The notes beneath the pieces were generated by a model, which had not been told where the DNA came from, ran no database searches, and saw nothing but the letters and a program-made list of their open reading frames with translations. A stretch of 64,000 nucleotides of DNA, taken from NCBI RefSeq assembly GCF_000497445.1, contig NZ_CM002285.1, positions 8,266,943 to 8,330,942 of the forward strand, written 5' to 3'. Each line of letters begins with the position of its first letter. Positions within the stretch are counted from its first letter, which is position 1. The position numbers and the translations under genes are program-made. This stretch comes from Streptomyces roseochromogenus subsp. oscitans DS 12.976 (GTDB lineage: Bacteria > Actinomycetota > Actinomycetes > Streptomycetales > Streptomycetaceae). Shown piece after piece: positions 26,443 through 34,491 of the stretch.

Positions 26443-27681
26443 TCAGTTGCCGACGCGGCGGCGCAGGTCCTGGAACGCGGTGTAGTTCGCGATGACCTCG
26501 ATCCGGCCGGGCGGGCACAACTGCACGGCCTGGTCGAGGTCCTCGCAGACCTGGAAGTGCTGGTTCGCGACCTCCAGACGGACGGCGAGGTCCAGCTTGC
26601 GGTCGCCGATCACGAAGATCGGGTGGCCGGTCAGCCGGGTGTAGTCGACGTCCCACAACCAGGAGGTGTCGGTGCCGTCGGCACCGCGCGCGTTCACGGA
26701 CAGGATCACCGGGGCGGGCGGCGGGTCGATCAGGGAGAAGGTCTCCAGCCAGCCGGCCGGGTTCTTGGCCAGCAGCAGCCGCAGATCACGGTTGAGGAAC
26801 TGCACGACGTCGTACCGGCCGGCCACGGCCTGTACCTGGTACATCCGCTCCAGAGCGACCTGCGGCGGCACCCCGAAGACGGCGGCGACGGCCGCGGACG
26901 AGGCGGCGTTCGCCTTGTTGGCGCGGCCCGGCAGCTGCAGATGGATGGGCCAGGCGGAGCCATGCGGGTCGAGCACGTGGTCCCCGGACAGCGCCCAGGA
27001 CGGCTGGGGCCGCCGGAAGCCGCACTCGCCGCAGAACCAGTCGTCGCCGGGGCGCTGCATCACGCCACCGCAGGACGGGCAGGACCAGGCGTCGTCCTTC
27101 CACATCTGCCCGGCCGCGACCCAGATCACGTTCGGCGAGGAGGAGGCGGCCCACACCACCAGCGGGTCGTCGCAGTTGGCGACGACGACGGCCTTGGAGC
27201 CGGCCAGGCCCTCGCGCCAGTTCTCGGCCAGCATCCGGGTCTCGGCGGCGCGGTCCAGCTGGTCACGGGAGAGGTTGAGGAGCGCGATGCACTTGGGAGC
27301 CGTGTCCCGTGCCACACCGGCCAGGTACTTCTCGTCGACCTCGATGACACCGAACTTGGCGTCCGACCCACCTGCGAGTGCGGAGGTGATACCGGCCGGC
27401 ATGTTGGCGCCGAGCGCGTTCGACACGACCGGGCCCGCGGCGCGCAGCGCCTCCGCGATCAGCCGGGTGGTCGTGGTCTTGCCGTTGGTCGCCGACACCA
27501 GGACGACGTCCAGGTTCTGCGCGAGCCGGGCGAGTAGGGCGGGGTCGAGTTTCAGCGCGACCCGGCCACCGATCACCGACCCGCTGCCGCGCCCCGCGGC
27601 GCGAGATGCCGCAGCGACCGCCTTGCCGGCGGTCACGGCCAGCTTGGCCCGCGGCGTGAGCGGGTCCGAGTTGCCTGCCAT
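26443..27681 (-). CDS. murT: Mur-ligase subunit of lipid II isoglutaminyl synthase
   Basis: A 412-residue Mur-ligase-like ATPase with the P-loop VSATNGKTTTTRLIAEAL, the middle-domain GVIEVDEKYL and a C-terminal DUF1727 domain (VIGDRKLDLAVRLEVANQHF). A four-cysteine zinc ribbon (CPSCGG ... CGECGF, ~205-230) interrupts the middle domain, as in characterised MurT proteins. With GatD it amidates lipid II, which is needed for efficient transpeptidation. It is the first gene of the pair and divergent from def, with a 152-bp shared promoter gap. Confidence 0.95.
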   Translation of the reverse strand: MAGNSDPLTPRAKLAVTAGKAVAAASRAAGRGSGSVIGGRVALKLDPALLARLAQNLDVVLVSATNGKTTTTRLIAEALRAAGPVVSNALGANMPAGITSALAGGSDAKFGVIEVDEKYLAGVARDTAPKCIALLNLSRDQLDRAAETRMLAENWREGLAGSKAVVVANCDDPLVVWAASSSPNVIWVAAGQMWKDDAWSCPSCGGVMQRPGDDWFCGECGFRRPQPSWALSGDHVLDPHGSAWPIHLQLPGRANKANAASSAAVAAVFGVPPQVALERMYQVQAVAGRYDVVQFLNRDLRLLLAKNPAGWLETFSLIDPPPAPVILSVNARGADGTDTSWLWDVDYTRLTGHPIFVIGDRKLDLAVRLEVANQHFQVCEDLDQAVQLCPPGRIEVIANYTAFQDLRRRVGN

Positions 27682-27833
27682 CAGTTCTCGATCCTCCTTG
27701 CGTACGCGCCGCGCCTGGGGCCATCCGGCAACGTGGTGGGGCCCTCAGCCTATCGAGATCCATTCGCACACCCGAATCCCGGCCCACGCCATACGCGGCG
27801 AGCATGAGCTGAAGGAACCGTACCCTTGCCGCT

Positions 27834-28388
27834 ATGCGACACGGCACGATCCCGGGCGCCCACGGGCGCGTCCGGCCACTTTCCCTGCTCGGCGACAGCG
27901 CTCTGCACGAGCCCTGCCGCGAGGTCACCGGCTTCGGCCCCGAAGTGGCCGCCCTCGTGGAGGACTTGTTCGCGACCATGTACGCCGCGCAGGGGGTGGG
28001 GCTGGCGGCGAATCAGATCGGGGTGCCGCTGCGCGTTTTCGTCTACGACTGTCCGGATGACGACGATGTGCGCCATCTCGGACATGTGGTGAACCCCCGC
28101 CTGGTCGAGACCGACGGCGTGGTGATCCGCGGCCCGGAGGGCTGCCTGTCCCTGCCGGGCCTGGAGGCGGGGACGGCACGATACGACCACGCGGTCATCG
28201 AGGGACTGACGGTGACGGGGGAGCCGGTCACCGTCCATGGCACGGGGTTCTTCGCCAGATGCTTGCAGCACGAGTACGACCACGTGGAAGGCCGGGTTTA
28301 CGCCGATCACCTCACGGGTTGGCGGAAGCGCAGACTGACCAGGCAGATCACGCGCGCTTCATGGCACCGGGCAAGTGGTCCGGCTTAA
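27834..28388 (+). CDS. def: Peptide deformylase
   Basis: A 184-residue metalloenzyme that removes the formyl group from nascent protein N-termini. All three signatures are present: GVGLAANQIG, EGCLSLPG (metal Cys) and LQHEYDHVEGRVYAD (HEXXH). The N-terminal extension and the basic C-terminus (GWRKRRLTRQITRAS) are typical of actinobacterial copies. ATG 27834 has no nearby ribosome site, so a leaderless start is possible. The stop codon abuts a copy of the dispersed repeat at 28387-28418. Confidence 0.95.
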   Translation: MRHGTIPGAHGRVRPLSLLGDSALHEPCREVTGFGPEVAALVEDLFATMYAAQGVGLAANQIGVPLRVFVYDCPDDDDVRHLGHVVNPRLVETDGVVIRGPEGCLSLPGLEAGTARYDHAVIEGLTVTGEPVTVHGTGFFARCLQHEYDHVEGRVYADHLTGWRKRRLTRQITRASWHRASGPA

Positions 28389-28418
28389 GGGGCGCGGGGA
28401 ACTGCGCGACAAGCCCCC
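28387..28418 (-). repeat. Dispersed Streptomyces intergenic repeat, copy A
   Basis: Read on the minus strand, GGGGGCTTGTCGCGCAGTTC continues into CCCGCGCCCCTT. The core GTCGCGCAG-TTCCCCGCGCCCC recurs at 38055-38092 (exact) and 30528-30561 (degenerate). Here it overlaps the end of def, between convergent genes, so it may act as a terminator or RNA-stability element. Confidence 0.75.
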
Positions 28419-28444
28419 ACGCACCCGCACCTGGGGAACGGCGG

Positions 28445-29089
28445 TCAGAACCCCGGACCTCCCATTCTGTCCCCCGCAGCAGCGAGACGCCCCCACAGCA
28501 GATCGGCGAGAGACCGCACCAACTCAGCGCGGGAACAAGGCCGTTCCCCCAGCCACCAGTCCCCGGCCGCATGCATCATCCCGACGATCCCATGCCCCCA
28601 TACCCGCGCCAGCTGCTGACTCTCCGGCCCGAGATCCACCCGCTCCTCGATGACCTGAGCCAGTTCCTCGCCCATGCGCCGGAGCAGCGGTGCCGAATGC
28701 TTGCCTACGTCGAAGCCCTGGTCGCCTCCCTGACTCCCCTCCGCCGGATGCATCAGGAACCGGTACACCTGAGGCCGTGCCTCGATCGCGGCGAGATATG
28801 TGTCCAGCGTGGACTCGACCCGCTCCCGCCGGTCCGCCGGAGCGTCGAGCGCCGCCCGCAGCGAATCGAGCAGCGCGTCCGTGTGCCGCTTGGCAAGCGC
28901 GGCGTAAAGCCCGCCCTTGTCGCCGAAGTGGCGGTACAGAATCGGTTTCGTGATCCCCGCCTCCGCCGCGATCGCGTTCATCGACGCCTGTGGGCCGTCG
29001 CGCAGCACCACCCGGTCGGCGGCCTCCAGCAGCTCGCGCCGTCGGCGGTCGGCGGACCGCTGCTGCTCGGTCCGCTGTGTGGTGTCCAT
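28445..29089 (-). CDS. TetR-family transcriptional repressor
   Basis: A 214-residue TetR protein. The HTH is at the N-terminus (RRRELLEAADRVVLRDGPQA, then ITKPILYRHFGDKGGLYAAL), followed by a helical ligand domain. It is divergent from the acyl-CoA dehydrogenase at 29259, with two TTACCGnYAGTAA-like sites between, so it probably represses that gene (and itself) until an acyl-CoA or fatty acid binds. It ends convergently with def. Confidence 0.92.
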   Translation of the reverse strand: MDTTQRTEQQRSADRRRRELLEAADRVVLRDGPQASMNAIAAEAGITKPILYRHFGDKGGLYAALAKRHTDALLDSLRAALDAPADRRERVESTLDTYLAAIEARPQVYRFLMHPAEGSQGGDQGFDVGKHSAPLLRRMGEELAQVIEERVDLGPESQQLARVWGHGIVGMMHAAGDWWLGERPCSRAELVRSLADLLWGRLAAAGDRMGGPGF

Positions 29090-29195
29090 GTGCTCTCCCC
29101 ACCCGTGCTGATTCGGTGACGCCTGCGCAAACTAACACTGACTGTGCCCCTGACATCGAACGGGATACGAGGCGTCATCGGCGGTTGACTTTTTC

Positions 29196-29232
29196 TACCC
29201 GTCAGTAACAAACTTGGGTTACCGCTAGTAAC
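29196..29232. promoter_or_regulatory. Two TetR/FadR-like operators in the divergent promoter
   Basis: TACCCGTCAGTAAC (29196-29209) and GTTACCGCTAGTAAC (29218-29232) share the pattern TTACC-G-YAGTAAC, 22 bp apart. A TTGACT -35 box lies just before the first, so the sites cover the promoter of the acyl-CoA dehydrogenase. A natural target for the adjacent TetR protein. Confidence 0.6.
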
Positions 29233-29258
29233 ACCGTATCGCCGCCGCTGGAGGGGAC

Positions 29259-30485
29259 ATGGCCGAGTTCACCATGGAGCTGAACGACGAACAGAGGGAA
29301 GTCCGGGACTGGCTCCATGGCTTCGCCGCCGATGTGATCCGCCCGGCGGCCGCCGAGTGGGACGAGCGCGAGGAGACTCCCTGGCCGGTCATCCAGGAGG
29401 CCGCGAAGGTCGGCATCTACTCCCTCGACTTCTACGCGCAGCAGTACTTCGACCCCACCGGCCTGGGTATCCCGATGGCCATGGAGGAGCTGTTCTGGGG
29501 GGACGCGGGCATCGCCCTCTCCATCGTGGGCACCGGTCTGGCCGCCGTCGGTGTTCTCGCCAACGGCACCGAGGAACAGATCGGCACCTGGATACCGCAG
29601 ATGTACGGCGACCAGAACGACGTCAAGGTCGCCGCGTTCTGCTCCTCCGAGCCCGACGCCGGCTCCGACGTCGCCTCCCTGCGCACGCGAGCCGTGTACG
29701 ACGAGGCGAAGGACGAGTGGGTGATCAACGGCACGAAGACCTGGGCGACCAACGGCGGCATCGCCAACGTCCACGTCGTCGTCGCCAGCGTCGACCCGGA
29801 GCTGGGCTCCAAGGGCCACGCGTCCTTCATCATCCCGCCGGGTACGGAGGGCCTCGCCCAGGGCCAGAAGTTCAAGAAGCACGGGATTCGTGCCTCGCAC
29901 ACCGCCGAGGTCATCCTCGACCACGTCCGTGTCCCCGGCTCCTGCCTCCTCGGCGGCAAGGAGAAGCTGGACGAGCGGCTGGCCCGGGCGCGGGAAAAGG
30001 CCCGCAAGGACGGCGAGCGCGTCAAGAACGCGGCGATGGCCACGTTCGAGGCGTCCCGCCCCGCCGTGGGGGCCATGGCTGTCGGTACCGCCCGGGCCGC
30101 GTACGAGGTTGCCCTCGACTACGCCAAGACCCGTGAGCAGTTCGGACGGGCGATCATCGACAACCAGGGTGTGGCGTTCCAGCTCGCGGACATGCGGACG
30201 CAGATCGACGCGGCCCGGCTGCTGGTCTGGCGTGCCTCGTGGATGGCAGTCAACGGCAAGCCGTTCACTGCCGCCGAAGGGTCCATGTCGAAGCTCTTCG
30301 CCAGCGAGACCGCGAAGAAGGTGACCGCGCAGGCCATCCAGATCCTGGGCGGGAACGGGTACACGCGTGAGTACCCGGTCGAGCGGATGCACCGGGACAG
30401 TGCCATCTACACGATCTTCGAGGGTACGAGCGAGATTCAGCGGCTTGTTATCGCGCGTACGTTGGCTGGAATGCCCATTCGGTAG
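29259..30485 (+). CDS. Acyl-CoA dehydrogenase
   Basis: A 408-residue FAD enzyme that oxidises acyl-CoA to 2-enoyl-CoA. Signatures are FCSSEPDAGSDVASLRTRA and WVINGTKTWATNGG, while the catalytic glutamate and C-terminal motif are in YTIFEGTSEIQRLVIAR. A GGAGGGGAC site precedes the ATG. A charged insertion (~240-260, ARAREKARKDGERVK) is seen in some actinobacterial members. It is likely controlled by the divergent TetR gene. Chain-length preference cannot be read. Confidence 0.93.
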   Translation: MAEFTMELNDEQREVRDWLHGFAADVIRPAAAEWDEREETPWPVIQEAAKVGIYSLDFYAQQYFDPTGLGIPMAMEELFWGDAGIALSIVGTGLAAVGVLANGTEEQIGTWIPQMYGDQNDVKVAAFCSSEPDAGSDVASLRTRAVYDEAKDEWVINGTKTWATNGGIANVHVVVASVDPELGSKGHASFIIPPGTEGLAQGQKFKKHGIRASHTAEVILDHVRVPGSCLLGGKEKLDERLARAREKARKDGERVKNAAMATFEASRPAVGAMAVGTARAAYEVALDYAKTREQFGRAIIDNQGVAFQLADMRTQIDAARLLVWRASWMAVNGKPFTAAEGSMSKLFASETAKKVTAQAIQILGGNGYTREYPVERMHRDSAIYTIFEGTSEIQRLVIARTLAGMPIR

Positions 30486-30527
30486 CGCCGTCGGGGTGCG
30501 GGTGCGCTGCGGAGTGCCGGTCCGTCG

Positions 30528-30561
30528 TGGCCGGTCGCGCAGCGCCCCGCGCCCCCTCAGG
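30528..30561 (+). repeat. Dispersed repeat, degenerate copy C
   Basis: GTGGCCGGTCGCGCAGCGCC continues into CCGCGCCCCC and matches the core of the copies at 28387 and 38055 with a few changes. It lies between the convergent acyl-CoA dehydrogenase and cupin genes, where it may terminate both transcripts. Confidence 0.55.
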
Positions 30562-30570
30562 CCGGCACGC

Positions 30571-31092
30571 TCACCTGTGTCTCAAAGGTGTGAGTTGCTC
30601 GATGTCGTACTTGGTCCGTAGCGCCTCGATCGCCTCCTGGTCCGGGGGGCCGCCGTTGCCCAAGATCTCCAGCAGCTCCTCGAAATAGCGCTCGTGGTCG
30701 GGTGGCGGGGATGCCTGGAAGAACATCTTCGCCGGTGTGTCCGTCGGGTTCGTGAACGCGTGCGGGCAGCCCGGGGGTACGACGATCAGCGTGCCCGGAG
30801 TGGCCCGGACCACCCTGTTGCCCGAACTCGACTCCCACTTCTGCCAGTTGTCGGGGGTGCGGACGCGTGGCTCGAAGGCGAGGACGTCCAGTTCGCCCTC
30901 CAGGACGTAGAACAACTCCTCGCTGCGGGTGTGCACATGGGCGCCCACGTCGAAGCCCGGCGGGACCTCCACCTCGAAGGTGGAGGCCATCCGCGAGTGC
31001 GTGCCGGTGACCTTGAACGTCACCCGCTGGGCCGGTGTCTCCACCACACGGCCGTGGCCCGGCGGCACGAGCAGTCCCTCGCTCCAGGTCAT
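30571..31092 (-). CDS. Cupin-domain protein of the rppA operon
   Basis: A 173-residue single-domain cupin. The metal-binding motifs are GAHVHTRSEELFYVLEGELD (His, His, Glu) and PPGCPHAFTNPTD (His). In S. coelicolor a cupin gene follows the rppA and CYP158A2 genes in the same order, and such a cupin has been linked to oxidation of tetrahydroxynaphthalene to flaviolin. It begins 7 bp after the P450 gene, so the three are one operon. The enzymatic step is taken from family context rather than from residues specific to this protein. Confidence 0.85.
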   Translation of the reverse strand: MTWSEGLLVPPGHGRVVETPAQRVTFKVTGTHSRMASTFEVEVPPGFDVGAHVHTRSEELFYVLEGELDVLAFEPRVRTPDNWQKWESSSGNRVVRATPGTLIVVPPGCPHAFTNPTDTPAKMFFQASPPPDHERYFEELLEILGNGGPPDQEAIEALRTKYDIEQLTPLRHR

Positions 31093-31099
31093 ATGGCGC

Positions 31100-32314
31100 T
31101 CACCAGGTCACCGGCAGGGCCTCGGGACCCCGGATCAGCGCGCCCTTCTTGAAGGGCACCTTCTCCGGCGGTACGGCCAGCTTCAGGCCCGGCACCCGGT
31201 CCAGGAGGGCGTCCACCATGAGTTCCTCCTCCAGTCGGGCCAGCATGTTGCCGGGGCAGAAGTGCGGGCCGAAGCCGAAGGAGACATGGGGGTTGGGGCT
31301 GCGGGAGAAGTCGATGGTCTCCGGGTCGGCGAAGACCTCCGGGTCGCGGTTGGCGGCCAGGTAGGAGTTGTACACCGCGTCGCCCGCGCGGATCCGCACA
31401 CCCCGGATCTCCACGTCCTCCAGGGCGATCCGCGACAGGCCGACCGCGCTGCGGTGCGGGATCCAGCGCAGGAGCTCGTCGATCGCCTTGGGGCGGATCT
31501 CCGGTTCCGTGCGCAGCCGCTCCACCAGGTCGGGGCGGGTCAGCAGCAGATAGAACATCTGCCCGCTGTTGTTGGTGACCGCCTCGCCGCCGATCTGGAG
31601 GAGACCGGCCAGTCCGACGGCCTCCTCCAGGGTGACTTCGCCCCGGCCCACCGCGGCGCCGAGCAGCGAGGCGACGTCCTCGGCCGTGCTGTTCTCGCGC
31701 AGCCCGATCAGGTCCGAGAAGTAGGCGGCCATCTCCCGCTTGGCCTTCTCGCTGACCTCCTTGCCGTTCGAGGAGGACAGGATGAGCTGGGTCCAGGTGT
31801 GCATGGTGTGCCGGTCGGCGGCCGGGACACCCATCATCTCGCAGATCACCGCGATCGGGAACGGGCTGAGGATCGTGGCCGTGAGATCGGCGGGCGGGCC
31901 GTCCTGGAGGAGTTCGTCGACCAGTTCGTCCAGCATGGCGCGCGCCTTCTCGCGCACCCGCTCCACGCCCTTCGCGGTGAACGCGGCCGCCACCGAGCGG
32001 CGCAGTCGGGTGTGGTCGGGCGGGTCGAGGAAGCCGACCGCGCCCGGGTCGGGGATGAAGTGCGGGGCCAGCCGGGTGACCGGCTTCTTCATGACCTCCT
32101 CGCGGCTGAATCGGGGGTCGTTGGTCACCATGCGGACGTCGTCCATCCGGGTCACCAGCCAGGCCCAGCCCTCGCCGTTGGGCAGCTGGATGCGGGTGAC
32201 CGGTCCTTCGCGCATCAGCTCTCTCAGCACCGGGTCGAAGTCCGTCCCGGTCAGGTCGAGCGCCGGCCAGTGCCGGATCGGGGGCAGGGTCTCGGTGAGC
32301 GTCTCGTCGGTCAT
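31100..32314 (-). CDS. cyp158A2: Cytochrome P450, CYP158A2-type flaviolin-coupling enzyme
   Basis: A 404-residue soluble P450. The heme Cys is in FGFGPHFCPGNMLARLE, the ExxR helix is in DELLRWIPHR, and the I-helix reads LLQIGGEAVTNNSGQ, where the usual acid/alcohol pair is unusual, as in CYP158A2. Long stretches agree with what I remember of S. coelicolor CYP158A2, which joins two or three flaviolin molecules by C-C coupling into a dark pigment. It lies 7 bp downstream of rppA, whose product is the precursor. Confidence 0.9.
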   Translation of the reverse strand: MTDETLTETLPPIRHWPALDLTGTDFDPVLRELMREGPVTRIQLPNGEGWAWLVTRMDDVRMVTNDPRFSREEVMKKPVTRLAPHFIPDPGAVGFLDPPDHTRLRRSVAAAFTAKGVERVREKARAMLDELVDELLQDGPPADLTATILSPFPIAVICEMMGVPAADRHTMHTWTQLILSSSNGKEVSEKAKREMAAYFSDLIGLRENSTAEDVASLLGAAVGRGEVTLEEAVGLAGLLQIGGEAVTNNSGQMFYLLLTRPDLVERLRTEPEIRPKAIDELLRWIPHRSAVGLSRIALEDVEIRGVRIRAGDAVYNSYLAANRDPEVFADPETIDFSRSPNPHVSFGFGPHFCPGNMLARLEEELMVDALLDRVPGLKLAVPPEKVPFKKGALIRGPEALPVTW

Positions 32315-32321
32315 GCCGTAC

Positions 32322-33386
32322 TCATGCCGTTTCTCGGTCAGGGCTGCGCCAGCGGCCCAGCGCCATTTCCGCGGTGATGCCGGGTCCGAACCCGGCGAGG
32401 AGCCCGCGCGCCCGGTGCTCGGCGCCGCCCTCGTCGAACATCCGGCGCAGCGCGTCCAGCACGACGCCGGAGGCGATGTTGCCGTACTCGGTGAGGGTGG
32501 CCCGGCTGAACCGGAACGCGTGCGGGTCGACCTGGAGGAACTTGCTCAGGTCGTCGAGGATGCGAGGCCCGCCGGCGTGGACGATGTAGAAGTCCAGGTC
32601 GGACGCGTCCCAGCCGTGCGTCCCCGCGAGGTCTTGGAGGGCCGGGGCCAGCGGTTCCATGGTGGCCGGCACCCGCTTGTCGAGCAGGAAGTGGAAGCCT
32701 GTCGCCCGGACGTCGTACATGATCCACTCCTCGGTCTTCGGGATCAGATACGAGCCGTTGCGTTCCAGCTCGATGCCGGTGCCGCCGATGCCGCGGACCA
32801 CGGCCGCGGCTATGCCGTCACCGAACAGGCCGTTGGAGAGCAGCGAGCCGACACCTAGGTCGGTGGGCTGGTAGCACAGCGAGCAGAACTCACAGGCCAC
32901 GATCAGTGCGTTGGCCTCGGGGTAGGCCGTGCAGAAGTCGTGCGCGCGGTTGATCGCCGCGCCGCCGGCCGCACAGCCCAGCTGGGCTATGGGGAACTGT
33001 CGGGTCGTGGGATCGAAGTCCATCTCGTTGATCAGCCACGCCGTGAGCGAGGGCATCATGAAGCCCGTGCACGAGACGTAGATGATCATGTCGATGTCGG
33101 TGGTGAGGAGTTCCGCGTCGTCGAGCGCCCGCTGTATCACCGCGGGGACGCGGGCCTTGGCCTCGGCCTCGTAGAGCTTGTTGCGCTCCTCGAAGCCGGG
33201 GTGCTTGAGGGTCTCCTCGATGGGCTGCACGATGTGCCGGGTCCTGACGCCCGTGTTCTCGATCAGCCGCAGTGCGAGCGGCAGTTGCGGGTGATCCGCG
33301 TGACGGGAGCGCGCCAACTCCAGCGTCTCCTCCATCGTGATCACGTGCTCCGGAACCGACACCGAGGGTCTGCACAAAGTCGCCAT
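32322..33386 (-). CDS. rppA: 1,3,6,8-tetrahydroxynaphthalene synthase (type III polyketide synthase)
   Basis: A 354-residue chalcone-synthase-fold enzyme that makes tetrahydroxynaphthalene from five malonyl-CoA. The active-site Cys is in AQLGCAAGGAAINRA, the His in YIVHAGGPRILDDL and the Asn in TEYGNIASGVVLDAL. The N-terminus (ATLCRPSVSVPEHVITMEET) and CEFCSLCYQPTDLG are typical of RppA. It is the first gene of rppA-P450-cupin, the route to flaviolin-derived melanin-like pigment that protects spores against UV. It is divergent from a TenA-like gene, with repeats in the 184-bp gap. Confidence 0.95.
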   Translation of the reverse strand: MATLCRPSVSVPEHVITMEETLELARSRHADHPQLPLALRLIENTGVRTRHIVQPIEETLKHPGFEERNKLYEAEAKARVPAVIQRALDDAELLTTDIDMIIYVSCTGFMMPSLTAWLINEMDFDPTTRQFPIAQLGCAAGGAAINRAHDFCTAYPEANALIVACEFCSLCYQPTDLGVGSLLSNGLFGDGIAAAVVRGIGGTGIELERNGSYLIPKTEEWIMYDVRATGFHFLLDKRVPATMEPLAPALQDLAGTHGWDASDLDFYIVHAGGPRILDDLSKFLQVDPHAFRFSRATLTEYGNIASGVVLDALRRMFDEGGAEHRARGLLAGFGPGITAEMALGRWRSPDRETA

Positions 33387-33404
33387 GAACCGTGCCTGCT
33401 TTCA

Positions 33405-33418
33405 GCCTTCCGGAAGGC
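33405..33418. promoter_or_regulatory. Perfect 14-bp palindrome in the rppA leader
   Basis: GCCTTCCGGAAGGC, 18 bp upstream of the rppA start codon. It may be an operator or a small RNA hairpin near the ribosome site. Confidence 0.45.
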
Positions 33419-33436
33419 CTTTGCCCGCCGGTCAGA

Positions 33437-33466
33437 GGTCGTTCACCCCAAGGAGGTGGTTCACCC
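33437..33466. promoter_or_regulatory. Direct repeat GGTnGTTCACCC in the rppA / TenA-like divergent gap
   Basis: GGTCGTTCACCC (33437-33448) and GGTGGTTCACCC (33455-33466) are spaced 18 bp start to start. The second also has GGTG/CACC dyad symmetry. Both lie in the divergent promoter gap and look like a pair of regulator sites. Confidence 0.5.
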
Positions 33467-33570
33467 ACGATCACTCGGACCGGCGACGTTCTCTCGCCGG
33501 ACTACTCCAGACCGGGGACACCGTGTCAGGCTCGGACGAGAAGCCGCACGTCCGCGCGAGGGAGAAAAAC

Positions 33571-34218
33571 ATGACGGCAACGGCCGGGGACCTGCTGCGC
33601 ACGACCATCGGAGCGCTCGCCCCGGACCCGACGGCCAACCCCGTCGTCCCACTCGTGGAACGCGGCGAGGCACCCATTCGGACGCTGGCGAGCCTCGCCC
33701 TGGAACAGCGGTGGGTGATCCCGGCCGACCGCCGCTCCTTCGCGCACCTGGCCCAGCGCGCCGACCCCGCCGCCGCGGCCTTCTTCACCACCCTCGCGAC
33801 CGGCGAGGAGCTGGCGGAGGCACACCTGGAGGCGTTCGCCCGGGCCTGTGGCGTGACGGAGGACCGCTCCCGCGCCTACGTCCCCCTGGCGGGCTGCCAG
33901 GCCTACCCCGCCTACGTCTCCTGGCTGGCCCTCAACGCCGCCCCGGCGGACGCCGTCCTGGCCCTCACGGCGAACTTCTCCGCCTGGGGCGGCTACTGCG
34001 CCCGCATCGCCGAGGGACTGCGCACGCACTACGGCTTCACGGACGAGTCCTGCGCGTTCTTCGACTTCTTCGCCGAACCGTCCCCGGATCTGGACGATCA
34101 GGGGACGGCAGCGGTACAGGCAGGCCTGGACACGGGCACCCTGAACGCAAACAGCGCACACACGTACGGAACCCTGCTCCAGAGGTACGAGAGCATGTTC
34201 TGGGCAACACTGAGCTGA
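33571..34218 (+). CDS. TenA/heme-oxygenase-fold family protein
   Basis: A 215-residue helical protein. The segments TLASLALEQRWVIPADRRSF, YVPLAGCQAYPAYVSWLALN and ALTANFSAWGGYCARIAEGL resemble the TenA/PqqC-like heme-oxygenase fold, with a Cys near the expected active site. TenA proteins salvage thiamin pyrimidines, but many relatives have other roles. ATG 33571 follows GAGGGAGA; the open frame extends upstream across the rppA start and is rejected. It is divergent from the rppA operon and may share its control. Confidence 0.65.
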   Translation: MTATAGDLLRTTIGALAPDPTANPVVPLVERGEAPIRTLASLALEQRWVIPADRRSFAHLAQRADPAAAAFFTTLATGEELAEAHLEAFARACGVTEDRSRAYVPLAGCQAYPAYVSWLALNAAPADAVLALTANFSAWGGYCARIAEGLRTHYGFTDESCAFFDFFAEPSPDLDDQGTAAVQAGLDTGTLNANSAHTYGTLLQRYESMFWATLS

Positions 34219-34232
34219 CCGAGCCGAACGGC

Positions 34233-34466
34233 CTACGGCGCCCCGCTGCTGTGCGCGATGCAAGCCACGTCGATACGATCCGCGAGCTTGGCCAGCTCAA
34301 TGGTCAATGCCGCAACCGTATCCTCGTCCAGCCTCTGCTCCCCGCCCTCGACAAGTCGCAGCCACCGAGCCCCCACGGTCCGCAGCAACTTACTCACATC
34401 GGCCGCGGCCACCTGCAAGGTCCCACGGTCGTCCACGATCAGAGGCAGAGTCACTTCGCCGTTCAC
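34233..34466 (-). CDS. Small conserved protein (DUF6213-like)
   Basis: A 77-residue cytoplasmic protein (VTLPLIVDDRGTLQVAAADV, then EDTVAALTIELAKLADRIDV). It resembles a small Streptomyces family listed as DUF6213; the function is unknown. GTG 34466 is chosen because the frame upstream overlaps the next gene. No strong ribosome site is visible. It ends 14 bp from the TenA-like gene, convergently. Confidence 0.6.
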   Translation of the reverse strand: MNGEVTLPLIVDDRGTLQVAAADVSKLLRTVGARWLRLVEGGEQRLDEDTVAALTIELAKLADRIDVACIAHSSGAP

Positions 34467-34491
34467 AGACCGGATGCTAGCCGCGCAGCGC

